Shown here piece after piece: positions 16,441 through 25,154 of a stretch of DNA of 56,823 nt. Where the stretch lies: NCBI GenBank assembly GCA_001917665.1, contig MNEL01000048.1, forward strand, positions 1 to 56,823, in the 5' to 3' direction. The stretch is from Gemmatimonadetes bacterium 13_1_40CM_69_22. Lineage in GTDB: Bacteria; Gemmatimonadota; Gemmatimonadetes; Gemmatimonadales; GWC2-71-9. Position numbers and translations under genes: made by a program. The notes under the pieces were generated by a model, which did not search any database, was not told where the DNA came from, and worked only from the letters and a program-made list of their open reading frames with translations. Positions within the stretch are counted from its first letter, which is position 1. Every line of letters starts with the position of its first letter.

Positions 16441-18264
16441 GTGAACGCGCCAGCGCGAGACCCGGCCCCGCCATCAGAGCTGCGCCAGCAGCTCGACATC
16501 GAGACCCCCGAGCACGTCGCCGTGCGGCTGGAGCTGGCGGGCGTGGGCTCGCGGGCTGCCGCCGCGCTGGTGGACACGATGATCGTGTTCACGGTGCTGG
16601 TGGGGCTCCAGTTCGCCGCCGGGGCGGCAGGACTGTGGCACGTCGGGGCGGCGCTCGAGGGCTGGGTGCTGGCGCTCGTGATCCTGCTCTCGTTCCTGAT
16701 GTTCTTCGGCTATTTCGCCGCATTCGAGGCGCTCAACGGCGGGCGGACACCCGGCAAGCAGGTGCTCGGGATCCGCGTCGTGATGGAGACCGGCCATGCC
16801 GTGACCCCGACGGCGGCGACCGTGCGCAACCTCGTCCGGCTGCTCGACTGCTACTTCCCGCTGTTGCCGCTCCTGCCGGGGCTGGTGATGATCTTCCTGC
16901 ACCGTCGCAACCAGCGGTTCGGCGACCTGGCGGCGGGGACGGTCGTGGTGCGCGACCGCCCGGTGGATTGGGCCCTCGGGCTGGCGCCAGTCGCGGTCGA
17001 AGAGCCGCTCGAGACGGGGCCACCGGACCTCACCGACGACGAGTTCAGACTGCTCGACCAGTTCCTGGCACGAGCGGGCCAGCTCGACCCAGCCCTCCAG
17101 GTCCGGATGGCGACGGAGCTCGCCCGCCGCTTCCAAGACCGCATCCCGCGTCGCACCGTGGACGCCGACGCCTACCTCATCACGCTCCACGCTGAGGAGC
17201 AGCGCAAGCGGCGGAGCCGGTTCGCGACCCGCGTGCAGACCGGCGCGGCCGGACGGACGACCGTGACGGCGGAGCGGTTCGTGGCGGGGAAACGGGATGC
17301 GTGGGCCGCCTTCCATGCCGTCGCCGCGCGCGTGGAGCGCTCCGGAGTCGGCGCCCTCGCGCCGGGGGAGATCCCCGCGTTCGCCGCGCGCTACCGTGAA
17401 GTAACCGCCGATCTCGCCCGGGCCCGGACCTACGGGGTCGAACGGCAGGTCATCGAGTATCTCGAGCGCGTCGTGAGCGCGGGCCACAACGCGCTGTACC
17501 GGGCGCGGGGGCGTCGCCGCGCGTCGCTTGCCCGCTACCTGGTGCAGGACTTCCCCGCGGCGGTCGTCCAATCGTGGCGCCACGTGCTCGCCGCGTTCCT
17601 GCTCTTCACCGTCCCCGCCGCCGTCGGCTACGGCTTGATCCGCGGCCGGCCGGAGCTCGCCGACGACGTCCTACCGCCCGTCATGGTGAGCCGTGCCGAG
17701 CAGGCGGCGGAGCACGAGGCGCGCGGGATCGGCTATGCCCAGTCGCCGAACGAGGAGTTGCCGGTCATCGCGTCGGCGATCATCAGCAACAACATCGGCG
17801 TGGCGTTCTGGGCCTTCGTGGGCGGGATGCTGGCAGGGACGCTGACCGCGCTCGTGCTCGTCAGCAACGGGGTGAGCCTCGGCATGGGATTCGGGTTGTT
17901 CGTCAATTATCACGCGGGCGCCTACCTGGCGACGTTCGTCGCAGGGCACGGCGTGCTCGAGCTGACGGCGATCTTCATCGCCGGGGGCGCCGGGTTCCGC
18001 CTGGCCGGTGCGCTCGTCGCCCCGGGAGACCTGGCGCGCAGGGACGCGCTTGTGCTGGAGGGCCGGATCGCGGCTCGCATGATCGGCGCCGTCGTCTCGT
18101 TGCTCGCGCTCGCCGGTACGATCGAAGGGTTGCTCTCGGCAAGCGACGCCCCGGCGGCGCTCAAGTACGCAGTGAGTGCCGCGACCGTAGCCCTGCTGGC
18201 GCTGTACCTGCGGAGCGGCTGGACCTATCTGACACGGATCAAGCCGGCGCCATCCCGAGCCTGA
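16441..18264 (+). CDS. RDD domain-SpoIIM fusion membrane protein
   Basis: A 607-residue fusion. Residues about 25-175 form an RDD transmembrane domain (AGVGSRAAAALVDTMIV, GGRTPGKQVLGIRVV, NQRFGDLAAGTVVVRD). A charged cytoplasmic linker (about 190-375) leads to a SpoIIM/YcaP-like integral domain (about 375-605; IISNNIGVAFWAFVGGMLAG, NGVSLG, HGVLELTAIFIAGGAG). SpoIIM in Bacillus is part of the engulfment complex, but homologues are widespread in non-sporulating bacteria, often next to MoxR/DUF58 genes, as here. The start is GTG at 16441. Both halves are usually separate genes; the fusion supports a physical link between them. Confidence 0.85.
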   Translation: MNAPARDPAPPSELRQQLDIETPEHVAVRLELAGVGSRAAAALVDTMIVFTVLVGLQFAAGAAGLWHVGAALEGWVLALVILLSFLMFFGYFAAFEALNGGRTPGKQVLGIRVVMETGHAVTPTAATVRNLVRLLDCYFPLLPLLPGLVMIFLHRRNQRFGDLAAGTVVVRDRPVDWALGLAPVAVEEPLETGPPDLTDDEFRLLDQFLARAGQLDPALQVRMATELARRFQDRIPRRTVDADAYLITLHAEEQRKRRSRFATRVQTGAAGRTTVTAERFVAGKRDAWAAFHAVAARVERSGVGALAPGEIPAFAARYREVTADLARARTYGVERQVIEYLERVVSAGHNALYRARGRRRASLARYLVQDFPAAVVQSWRHVLAAFLLFTVPAAVGYGLIRGRPELADDVLPPVMVSRAEQAAEHEARGIGYAQSPNEELPVIASAIISNNIGVAFWAFVGGMLAGTLTALVLVSNGVSLGMGFGLFVNYHAGAYLATFVAGHGVLELTAIFIAGGAGFRLAGALVAPGDLARRDALVLEGRIAARMIGAVVSLLALAGTIEGLLSASDAPAALKYAVSAATVALLALYLRSGWTYLTRIKPAPSRA

Positions 18265-18355
18265 GGCCACCGCAGCCACCGGTGGCGGACCACGCTCACG
18301 CGGCGCGCGTACCACCAGCGGGTGGGCGGGCAATAGCGCGGGCGGTGCCGCCGGC

Positions 18356-18547
18356 TCACTCGTCCAGGGCTTGCAGGATCTGCCGCATCTTGCGGGCGAG
18401 GCTCTCGATCTGCTTCAAGCTCCCGACCGTCTCTGCGTCGAAGCGATCGACGTTGAGCAGCAGCAACTGGGTTTCCGCCAGGATCGCCGCCAGCGGGTTC
18501 GACAGGTCGTGCCGGAGCGTCCGCAGCGGGTCGCCGCCCTGGGCCAT
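18356..18547 (-). CDS. Lone HisKA-like (histidine phosphoacceptor/dimerisation) microprotein
   Basis: A 63-residue protein that consists almost only of an H-box helix: LRHDLSNPLAAILAE (His at about residue 13) followed by a second helix. This resembles the DHp domain of histidine kinases; no ATP-binding HATPase domain is encoded in either direction. The ATG at 18547 overlaps the stop of the 94-aa gene upstream (TGATG), so the two are translated together. Possible roles include a phosphotransfer relay or a dimer-forming competitor of a full kinase. An in-frame upstream start would duplicate the end of its partner, so I prefer 18547. Confidence 0.55.
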   Translation of the reverse strand: MAQGGDPLRTLRHDLSNPLAAILAETQLLLLNVDRFDAETVGSLKQIESLARKMRQILQALDE

Positions 18548-18831
18548 CAAATCAGGGAGCGGTAGAGATCGCGCAAGTGATGGTCCCGGAGGTCGCGGAC
18601 CGACTGCCACAGATCCGGCTCCGAGGTCGCGCAGAAGATCTCGGCCGTGGAGCGCTCCCCCTCGGTGTCCGGCGCCCCGAACAGAATGCGGCCGCGCCAG
18701 ATCCCGTCCTCAGTCCGGCGCACCAGGAGACGTATGGCGATGAGTTGTCCGTCGAATCGGATGGGGGGAAGATCGTGAACGACCGCGTCGTTGGAGTCGG
18801 GTGCGCTATAGCGTGCCGATTGTGCGGGCAT
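18547..18831 (-). CDS. Small conserved-looking protein, partner of the HisKA microprotein
   Basis: A 94-residue soluble protein, unknown function. It has a beta-rich core (DLPPIRFDGQLIAIRLLVRR, W..RILFG) and a C-terminal helix (LWQSVRDLRDHHLRDLYR). A shorter relative is encoded at 26999-27163; the two share the pattern LP-x3-D-x3-I-x-I-x3-V-R ... W ... F ... EG. Initiation is placed at ATG 18831; an in-frame TTG at 18858 is also possible. It overlaps the HisKA-like gene by one base. I cannot assign a function. Confidence 0.55.
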   Translation of the reverse strand: MPAQSARYSAPDSNDAVVHDLPPIRFDGQLIAIRLLVRRTEDGIWRGRILFGAPDTEGERSTAEIFCATSEPDLWQSVRDLRDHHLRDLYRSLI

Positions 18832-18900
18832 GCGTCGCCCTAGGGCTGGTTTGTGCAAAGATAAGGGGTGGCTCTAGTTACGCAATACTCGGCGGTGCCA

Positions 18901-18977
18901 GAGGTGGGTGGAGGATGGTGCAGGGTTGGGCTGCCCTCCACCGACTTCCAGCGACCTCCACCGACCTCCACAACCTC
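18901..18977. repeat. Decamer-period repeat with weak inverted arm
   Basis: Three adjacent 10-bp units, CCGACTTCCA, GCGACCTCCA and CCGACCTCCA (18941-18970), lie between partial copies at 18933-18940 and 18971-18977. A purine-rich stretch at 18901-18914 (GAGGTGGGTGGAGG) is roughly complementary to this, so the RNA could fold back. It lies in the gap between the 94-aa gene and the M50 protease and slightly enters the 3' end of the protease gene. Confidence 0.6.
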
Positions 18978-20088
18978 AGATTCTGAACGGCACCGGCGTG
19001 AACGTGGCGAGGAACAGGATCAGCGCGATCCACGCGAGCAGGGTCCGTGACCGTGGCAGCGGCCGCGGTCCGTCGAGCACCGGTGGATGGCCGAGCCGGC
19101 CGCGCGACAGCACCAGCACGAGCGTTCCCCAGAGGAGCCAGCCCCTCCAGTAGACGCCCAGCGCCACGATCAGCGCCCAGAACCCCACGGCGACACGGGC
19201 GTGCCAGCGCGGCAGCGCCGCGTACAGGACGTGCCCGCCGTCGAGCTGGGAGATAGGCAGGAGGTTGAGCATCGTGACGAACACGCCGAGCCAGCCCGCG
19301 AACGCGACCGGGTGAAGCACGATGGCCGGCGTCGACCCGCGCACCAGGTGGCGCAGCGCGAGCGTGAGGATCGAGTCGCCGAGCACGGCGTTGCCGTCAT
19401 CGAGCCCCAGCAGCATCCCGCTCAGCGACGAACCAGCGGCCGGCGGGTGACTCATCGCCAGGCCGATCGCGAGCACCGGCAGGGCCACCACGAGCCCCGC
19501 GATCGGTCCAGCGATGCCCACGTCGAGCAGCTGACGGCGGTCCGACACGACGGTGCGCAGCCGGATGAACGCGCCCATCGTGCCGATGGACCACGGGACG
19601 ACGGGCGCGGGAATGAAGTAGGGCGGCGACACATCGAGCTGATAGCGTCGTGCCGTGAGGTAATGGCCCAGCTCGTGACACAGCAGGATGGCGAGCAGCG
19701 GCGCGGCGAAGGAGAGCCCCGTCGCCCAGGCGTGGACGAAGTCCCGTGGGAAGGGGTAGGTGCCGAGCACGAGCGCCAGCGGGTTCGGGTCGAACGGGAT
19801 CGCGCCTTGGAGCACGGCGCCGACGAACGTCGTGGTGAAGAGCGTCGCCGCGAACAGCAGCAAATGCAGCGCCCAGGCCTCGCGGTGCCGACGCCCCAGC
19901 GGGCGCGTGAGGATGAGATGGCGTCCGTCCGGCTCGTCGGACCAGTAGGAGGTGCCGGGCCAGCGCGCGAGCGCCGCGGCGAGCGCCGGGGAGGGCCCGG
20001 CATGCGCCGGATGTACAAGCGCGTCAATCACTTCCCGGTCCGGGAGCGCTGCCGTCCGCCAGGCGAGCAGGAACTCGCTCAGGTCCAT
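18976..20088 (-). CDS. Site-2-protease-family (M50) membrane metalloprotease
   Basis: A 370-residue polytopic protein. The zinc-binding HELGH motif is at about residues 138-142 inside a hydrophobic helix, and the third-ligand region NLLPISQLDGGHV is at about 275-287. This is the site-2-protease arrangement of the subgroup that includes plant EGY-like and bacterial M50 proteins; intact motifs suggest activity. It probably cleaves transmembrane or anti-sigma-type substrates within the membrane; no anti-sigma gene is visible nearby. The first 65 residues are soluble. The ATG start at 20088 lies only 9 bp from the -35 element of the rho promoter on the other strand. Confidence 0.88.
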   Translation of the reverse strand: MDLSEFLLAWRTAALPDREVIDALVHPAHAGPSPALAAALARWPGTSYWSDEPDGRHLILTRPLGRRHREAWALHLLLFAATLFTTTFVGAVLQGAIPFDPNPLALVLGTYPFPRDFVHAWATGLSFAAPLLAILLCHELGHYLTARRYQLDVSPPYFIPAPVVPWSIGTMGAFIRLRTVVSDRRQLLDVGIAGPIAGLVVALPVLAIGLAMSHPPAAGSSLSGMLLGLDDGNAVLGDSILTLALRHLVRGSTPAIVLHPVAFAGWLGVFVTMLNLLPISQLDGGHVLYAALPRWHARVAVGFWALIVALGVYWRGWLLWGTLVLVLSRGRLGHPPVLDGPRPLPRSRTLLAWIALILFLATFTPVPFRI

Positions 20089-20096
20089 AGACGTAC

Positions 20097-20125
20097 TTGA
20101 CGGCGGGTGCGCCGCGGCCTAGTAT
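20097..20125 (+). promoter_or_regulatory. Sigma-70-type promoter for rho
   Basis: TTGACG at 20097-20102, a 17-bp spacer and TAGTAT at 20120-20125 fit a housekeeping promoter (5/6 and 4/6 matches). It leaves a leader of about 95 nt before the rho GTG at 20226. The region starts only 9 bp from the divergent M50 gene start. Confidence 0.55.
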
Positions 20126-20225
20126 AGAATCGCACCCCTTCGAACTCCCAAAGAATCCATTTTCAACCCGTTACTCCCCCATCCTCGGGGTTCGCCCGCC
20201 GTAGCACACACGGAGCTGAGCACAC

Positions 20226-21475
<1,250 letters not shown>

Positions 21476-21479
<4 letters not shown>

Positions 21480-21913
21480 CGGCGGGAGGCCGGTTGTTGG
21501 CCGTGGATTGGGGCGAGCGCCGCATCGGCCTCTCCCTGTCCGACGAAAGTCAAAGGCTCGCTCAGCCGCTCACCACCCTCACGCGCCGCGCCGGCAAGCG
21601 TTTCCCGATGCGCCAGCTGCGCACGCTGCTCGAGCAGCACGCCGTGGCCGGCGTGATCGTCGGCTTGCCGCTCGACGAGCAGGGCGAGGAGGGTGCGCCG
21701 GCGCGGGCCGCGCGCGAGCTCGCCGCCGCGATCGGCCGCCAGACCGGACGGCCGGTGGAGCTGTGGGACGAGCGCATGACCACAGCGCGCGCGCTCCAGG
21801 CGGTGCGCGAAATGGGCGGCTCGGCCCGGGGTCGCAAGGGGGACGTCGACGCGCTGGCCGCCACGCTGCTGCTGCAGCATTACCTCGACGCGCGACGGGG
21901 GACCGCGACGTGA
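21476..21913 (+). CDS. ruvX: RuvX/YqgF-family nuclease
   Basis: A 145-residue RNase H-fold protein, the putative Holliday-junction resolvase or pre-16S rRNA 5'-processing nuclease. Hallmarks are [17 protein letters not shown] at the N-terminus (first acidic residue), [16 protein letters not shown] (Glu plus catalytic-site Thr region) and [17 protein letters not shown] at the end. The GTG start overlaps the rho stop (GTGA), and the gene runs into mltG with another GTGA overlap. ruvX-mltG neighbours are common in bacteria. Function is inferred from the family. Confidence 0.92.
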
Positions 21914-23007
21914 CCGAATGCGGAATGCGGAGTGCGGAATGCGAAATTGACGGGGATGGTTCGATCCTCGAGGTTGGGCGCCCGACTCGACGGCGGCTCG
22001 GTCCACTTCGCATTCCGAATTCCGCATTCCGCATTCTGCTCGCAGGCACCCTCACCGCCTGCGGCTCCCCCGACGGCCCGCGTGTCACCGTGACCATCCC
22101 AGCGGGTGCCACCCTCGACGCCGCCATCGACTCCCTCGCCGCAAACCGGGTGCTCAGCCATCCCGGCGCGTTCCGGGTGTACGCCAAGCTCCGCGGCCTC
22201 GCGGGGTCGCTGAAGAGCGGCGTCTACCTGCTGCGGCAGGGCGAGTCGTGGAGCGACGTCGTCGCCACGCTCGAGCGCGGGCGCGGGGTCGAGCAGCGCT
22301 TCACGGTGCGTGAGGGTCTGCGGCTCGCCGAGGTGGCGCAGCTCGCCCAGGCCCAGCTCCGCATCCCCCGGGATTCGTTCACCGCGGCGGCCGAGGACTC
22401 CGCGCTTCTGGCCGGGCTCGGGCTCCCCGAGGAAGCGCCGAGCGCCGAGGGATACCTGTTCCCGACGACGTACCTCCTGCCGCTGCGCATCGGCGCGCGG
22501 GAGCTGGTCCGCGTGATGACGCACCAGTTCGCCGAGCAGTGGAGCCCCGAGTGGCAGGTCCGCCTCGATTCCCTCCACCGCTCGCGGCACGAGCTCGTCA
22601 CGCTCGCGTCGATCATCGAGGCGGAGGTGCGCTACGACCCCGACCGGCCGTTCATCTCCGCCGTGTACCACAACCGGCTCAAGCGAGGGATGCGCCTCGA
22701 GGCGGACCCGACGGTGAGCTACGCCTATGGCCGGCGCCTGAAGCGGGTGTGGGAGAAGAACCTGGCGGTGCGCTCGTCCTACAACACCTATCTGCACGCC
22801 GGGCTGCCGCCGGGTCCGATCGCGCAGCCCGGGCGCGCGAGCCTCGCGGCAGCTCTCTATCCGGCGGACGTGCCGTTCCTCTACTTCGTGGCGCAGAGCG
22901 ACGGCAAGCACATCTTCTCCACCACGTACCCGGAGCACCTAGCCGCCATCAAGCGGGTCAAGGAAATGCGGCGCGCAGCGCGTGCGCTGCAGCGGCCGGC
23001 TCGCTAG
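21910..23007 (+). CDS. mltG: Endolytic murein transglycosylase MltG, with repeat-derived N-terminus
   Basis: About 365 residues. The YceG-like catalytic domain is intact, with ELVTLASIIEAEVRY (catalytic Glu in the IIEAE motif), ISAVYHNRLKRGMRLEADPT and HAGLPPGPIAQPGRASLAAAL. The enzyme cuts nascent glycan strands and so controls peptidoglycan chain length at the membrane. The N-terminal 46 or so residues are made largely from a heptad repeat element (21916-22036), which encodes RIPNSAFRI in the presumed hydrophobic signal, followed by LLAGTLTAC, a plausible lipobox. MltG is usually anchored by a transmembrane helix, so the lipoprotein-type start is unusual. I use GTG 21910, which overlaps the ruvX stop. 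The final 50 bp overlap the end of thiE on the other strand. Confidence 0.9.
   Translation: MTECGMRSAECEIDGDGSILEVGRPTRRRLGPLRIPNSAFRILLAGTLTACGSPDGPRVTVTIPAGATLDAAIDSLAANRVLSHPGAFRVYAKLRGLAGSLKSGVYLLRQGESWSDVVATLERGRGVEQRFTVREGLRLAEVAQLAQAQLRIPRDSFTAAAEDSALLAGLGLPEEAPSAEGYLFPTTYLLPLRIGARELVRVMTHQFAEQWSPEWQVRLDSLHRSRHELVTLASIIEAEVRYDPDRPFISAVYHNRLKRGMRLEADPTVSYAYGRRLKRVWEKNLAVRSSYNTYLHAGLPPGPIAQPGRASLAAALYPADVPFLYFVAQSDGKHIFSTTYPEHLAAIKRVKEMRRAARALQRPAR
21916..22036. repeat. Heptad-period inverted-arm repeat element (mltG)
   Basis: Left arm: four consecutive 7-bp units GAATGCG, GAATGCG, GAGTGCG, GAATGCG (21916-21943), then AAATTGA. Right arm: CGCATTC, CGAATTC, CGCATTC, CGCATTC (22009-22036), the reverse complement. 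The spacer is about 58 bp and shows no similarity to that of the second copy at 45 kb. Both arms lie in the coding N-terminus of mltG. The same arm sequences recur at 45034-45146. Confidence 0.85.
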
Positions 23008-23581
23008 CGCTCCACACGGCCGCGCTCACCGCCACGCCGGCTGCGCCGACGCGCGCCAGCGCGCCCGCGTTCGCCGCCGTGATTCCGCCGATCCCGATCA
23101 CCGGCAGCCCCGCGGGGGCGAGCCGCGCCAGCACGGCGAACCCCGCTGGCTCAAGTGGTGTCCCGGCGTCCGGCTTGGTGGTCGTGGCGAAGCACGGGCC
23201 GACGCTCCAATAGTCGGCAGGCCAACCCTGGACCCGCGCCGCTTCAGCGGAGGAGCCCACGGAGAGGCCAAGCAGGAAACCGGGCGGCACGTGGGGCCTG
23301 AGCCGGTCGAGCGGTGGGTCGGCCTGGCCCAGGTGGGCGCCCGCAGCGCTCGCGGCGAGAGCGACGTCCACCCGGTCGTTCACGATCACCGGGACGCTCA
23401 GGACGCCGACCAAGGCCCGGGCGAGTGTCAGCACGTCGCGCGGCGCGGCGTCCTTGAGGCGCACCTGGACCATCGTCGCCCCGCCCGCCACCGCCCGGCG
23501 GCACGCCTCGATCGGGTCGCGCCCCTTGAGAAGCGTGGCATCCGTGATCACCATCAAGCGCAACAGACGGCTGAGTGCCAT
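22958..23581 (-). CDS. thiE: Thiamine-phosphate synthase
   Basis: A 207-residue TIM-barrel enzyme that joins the thiazole and pyrimidine moieties to make thiamine phosphate. Recognisable segments are LMVITDATLLKG, GGATMVQVRLKDA, VPVIVNDRVDVA, GAHLGQADPPLD, GLSVGSSAEAARV, the phosphate-binding DYWSVGPCFATTTKPDA and PVIGIGGITAANA. Its ATG at 23581 overlaps the divergent aroH ATG within the sequence CATG, so there is no room for a TPP riboswitch upstream, and its promoter must lie inside aroH. Its 3' end overlaps mltG. No other thi gene is seen in the window, except the secondary ThiE-like yjbQ at 44.6 kb. Confidence 0.93.
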   Translation of the reverse strand: MALSRLLRLMVITDATLLKGRDPIEACRRAVAGGATMVQVRLKDAAPRDVLTLARALVGVLSVPVIVNDRVDVALAASAAGAHLGQADPPLDRLRPHVPPGFLLGLSVGSSAEAARVQGWPADYWSVGPCFATTTKPDAGTPLEPAGFAVLARLAPAGLPVIGIGGITAANAGALARVGAAGVAVSAAVWSASEPAAAAHALRAAFP

Positions 23582-23948
23582 GAGCAAGACCCTGCGTGGA
23601 CTGCGCGGCGCGACGACCGCCGCCGCGAATACCAGCGACGCGATCCTGGACGCGACTGCCGAGCTGCTGCGGGCGCTGCAGGACGCCAACGGCTTCAAGC
23701 CGGAAGATGTGGAGAGCGCGATCTTCACGTCGTCGCCCGACTTGACTGCCGAGTATCCCGCGCGCGCCGCGCGCGGCCTCGGCTGGCTCGACGTCCCCTT
23801 GCTCGGCGCCGCGGAGGTGGCCGTGCCCGACGGCCTGTCGCGCTGCATCCGCGTGCTGCTGCACTTCTACACGACCAAGCCCCAGCGCGAGCTGAAACAT
23901 ACGTACCTGCGCGGGGCGGCGAAGCTGCGCCTGGATCGAAGCCAATGA
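23580..23948 (+). CDS. aroH: Chorismate mutase, AroH type
   Basis: A 122-residue monofunctional chorismate mutase that converts chorismate to prephenate for Phe/Tyr synthesis. It follows the Bacillus AroH pattern: RGLRGATTAAANTSDAI near the N-terminus (catalytic Arg), FTSSPDLTAEYPARAARGLGW, a Glu/Arg pair around EVAVPDGLSRCIRVLL, and a terminal HTYLRGAAKLRLD with the catalytic Tyr. The ATG at 23580 overlaps the thiE start on the other strand by two bases. The following methyltransferase gene starts within its stop codon (ATGA). Confidence 0.93.
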   Translation: MSKTLRGLRGATTAAANTSDAILDATAELLRALQDANGFKPEDVESAIFTSSPDLTAEYPARAARGLGWLDVPLLGAAEVAVPDGLSRCIRVLLHFYTTKPQRELKHTYLRGAAKLRLDRSQ

Positions 23949-25126
23949 CGGGCGGTCAGGATACCCTGACGCGCCAGGTCGTTGTGTCGGCCAAGGGCGC
24001 CGCACGCTGGCAGGCGGGCCATCCGTGGATTTACCGGACGGACGTTTACGACGAGCCGCGCGATATCGCGGGCATCGTGAGCGTCACCGACCGGCGCGGC
24101 CGCCATCTCGGCCAAGCGCTCTACTCGCCCAAGTCCGAGATCCGGCTGCGGCTGCTCACGCGCGGCCGCGAACCGATCGACGCGGGCTGGTGGGGCGAGC
24201 GGATCGCCGCCCGCGCCGCCCGACGGGCGGGCATCGCGGCCACGGCGTACCGGATCGTACACGCCGAGGGGGACGGCCTGCCGTCACTGGTCGTAGACCG
24301 CTACGGGCCATATGTCGTGGCGCAGCTCCTCTCGGCGGGGATCGAGCAGGCGCGGGACGACGTGGTCGCGGGGATCCGGACGGCGCTCACGCCCACAGGG
24401 CTGCTGCTCCGCAACGACGTCGCGATCCGGCGGCACGAGGGCCTCCCGCTCGAGGTCGTGCCAGCGTTCGGCACCGTTCCGGAAGCGGTTGAGGTCGAGG
24501 AAGACGGCATCCGCTACCTCGCCGCGCCGCGCGCCGGGCAGAAGACAGGAGCGTTCCTCGACCAGCGCGAGAACCGGGCGCTCGTCGCCAGGCACGCCGG
24601 CCCCGGCCGGGCACTCGACTTGTTCGCCTACCATGGGTCGTTCGCGCTGCACCTGGCGCGCCGGGCCGCTACGGTGACCGCGGTCGACTCCAGTGGGGAG
24701 GCGCTGGCGCGCGGAGCGGAGAACGCGGGGCTCAACGGCCTCACCAACATCACCTGGCGCGAGGCGAACGCGTTCGACCTGGTGCGCGAGCTGGAACGCC
24801 GGGACGAGACCTTCGACACCATTGTGCTCGACCCGCCCGCGTTCGCCAAGACCAAGCAGAGCATCCCCCGCGCGCTCGCCGGGTACAAGGAGGTCAATCT
24901 CCGCGCGATGCGTCTGCTGTCTCCCGGTGGCGTGCTCTTCACCTGCTCCTGCTCCTATCACGTCAACCGCTCGCTGTTCGCGGAGATGCTCGCCGACGCG
25001 GCGCGGGACTCCGGCCGGCGGCTCGAGCTGCTCGCGCTCACGGGCGCCGGACGCGATCACCCCGAGCTCGTCAACGTCCCCGAGACCGGGTATTTGAAGG
25101 GGGTGCTGCTGCGGGCCGTTGACTAA
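23945..25126 (+). CDS. Class I rRNA large-subunit methyltransferase, RlmI-like
   Basis: A 393-residue enzyme with an N-terminal PUA domain (about 8-80; VVVSAKGAARWQAGHPWIYR) and a Rossmann methyltransferase domain (about 175-390). The domain has the SAM motif DLFAYHGSFALHLARRA and the catalytic-loop sequence LDPPAFAKTKQSI, followed by a SCSYHV motif. This architecture matches the RlmI/RlmK family that makes 5-methylcytosine in 23S rRNA; the exact target base is inferred. It is translationally coupled to aroH. Calling it rlmI would need a better comparison. Confidence 0.85.
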   Translation: MTGGQDTLTRQVVVSAKGAARWQAGHPWIYRTDVYDEPRDIAGIVSVTDRRGRHLGQALYSPKSEIRLRLLTRGREPIDAGWWGERIAARAARRAGIAATAYRIVHAEGDGLPSLVVDRYGPYVVAQLLSAGIEQARDDVVAGIRTALTPTGLLLRNDVAIRRHEGLPLEVVPAFGTVPEAVEVEEDGIRYLAAPRAGQKTGAFLDQRENRALVARHAGPGRALDLFAYHGSFALHLARRAATVTAVDSSGEALARGAENAGLNGLTNITWREANAFDLVRELERRDETFDTIVLDPPAFAKTKQSIPRALAGYKEVNLRAMRLLSPGGVLFTCSCSYHVNRSLFAEMLADAARDSGRRLELLALTGAGRDHPELVNVPETGYLKGVLLRAVD

Positions 25127-25154
25127 ACCGGCCCGCCTTACAAGCTTGCATCCC

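Noticed and set aside
18933-18977. CRISPR-like array
   Set aside because: Units are 10 bp with no spacers and no cas genes nearby; it is a short tandem repeat.
21916-22036. Insertion-sequence terminal inverted repeats
   Set aside because: Arms are internally periodic, the interior is only about 65 bp without coding capacity, and no target-site duplication is evident.
23582-23700. TPP riboswitch upstream of thiE
   Set aside because: The upstream region is the aroH coding sequence; there is no leader and no thi-box-like sequence.
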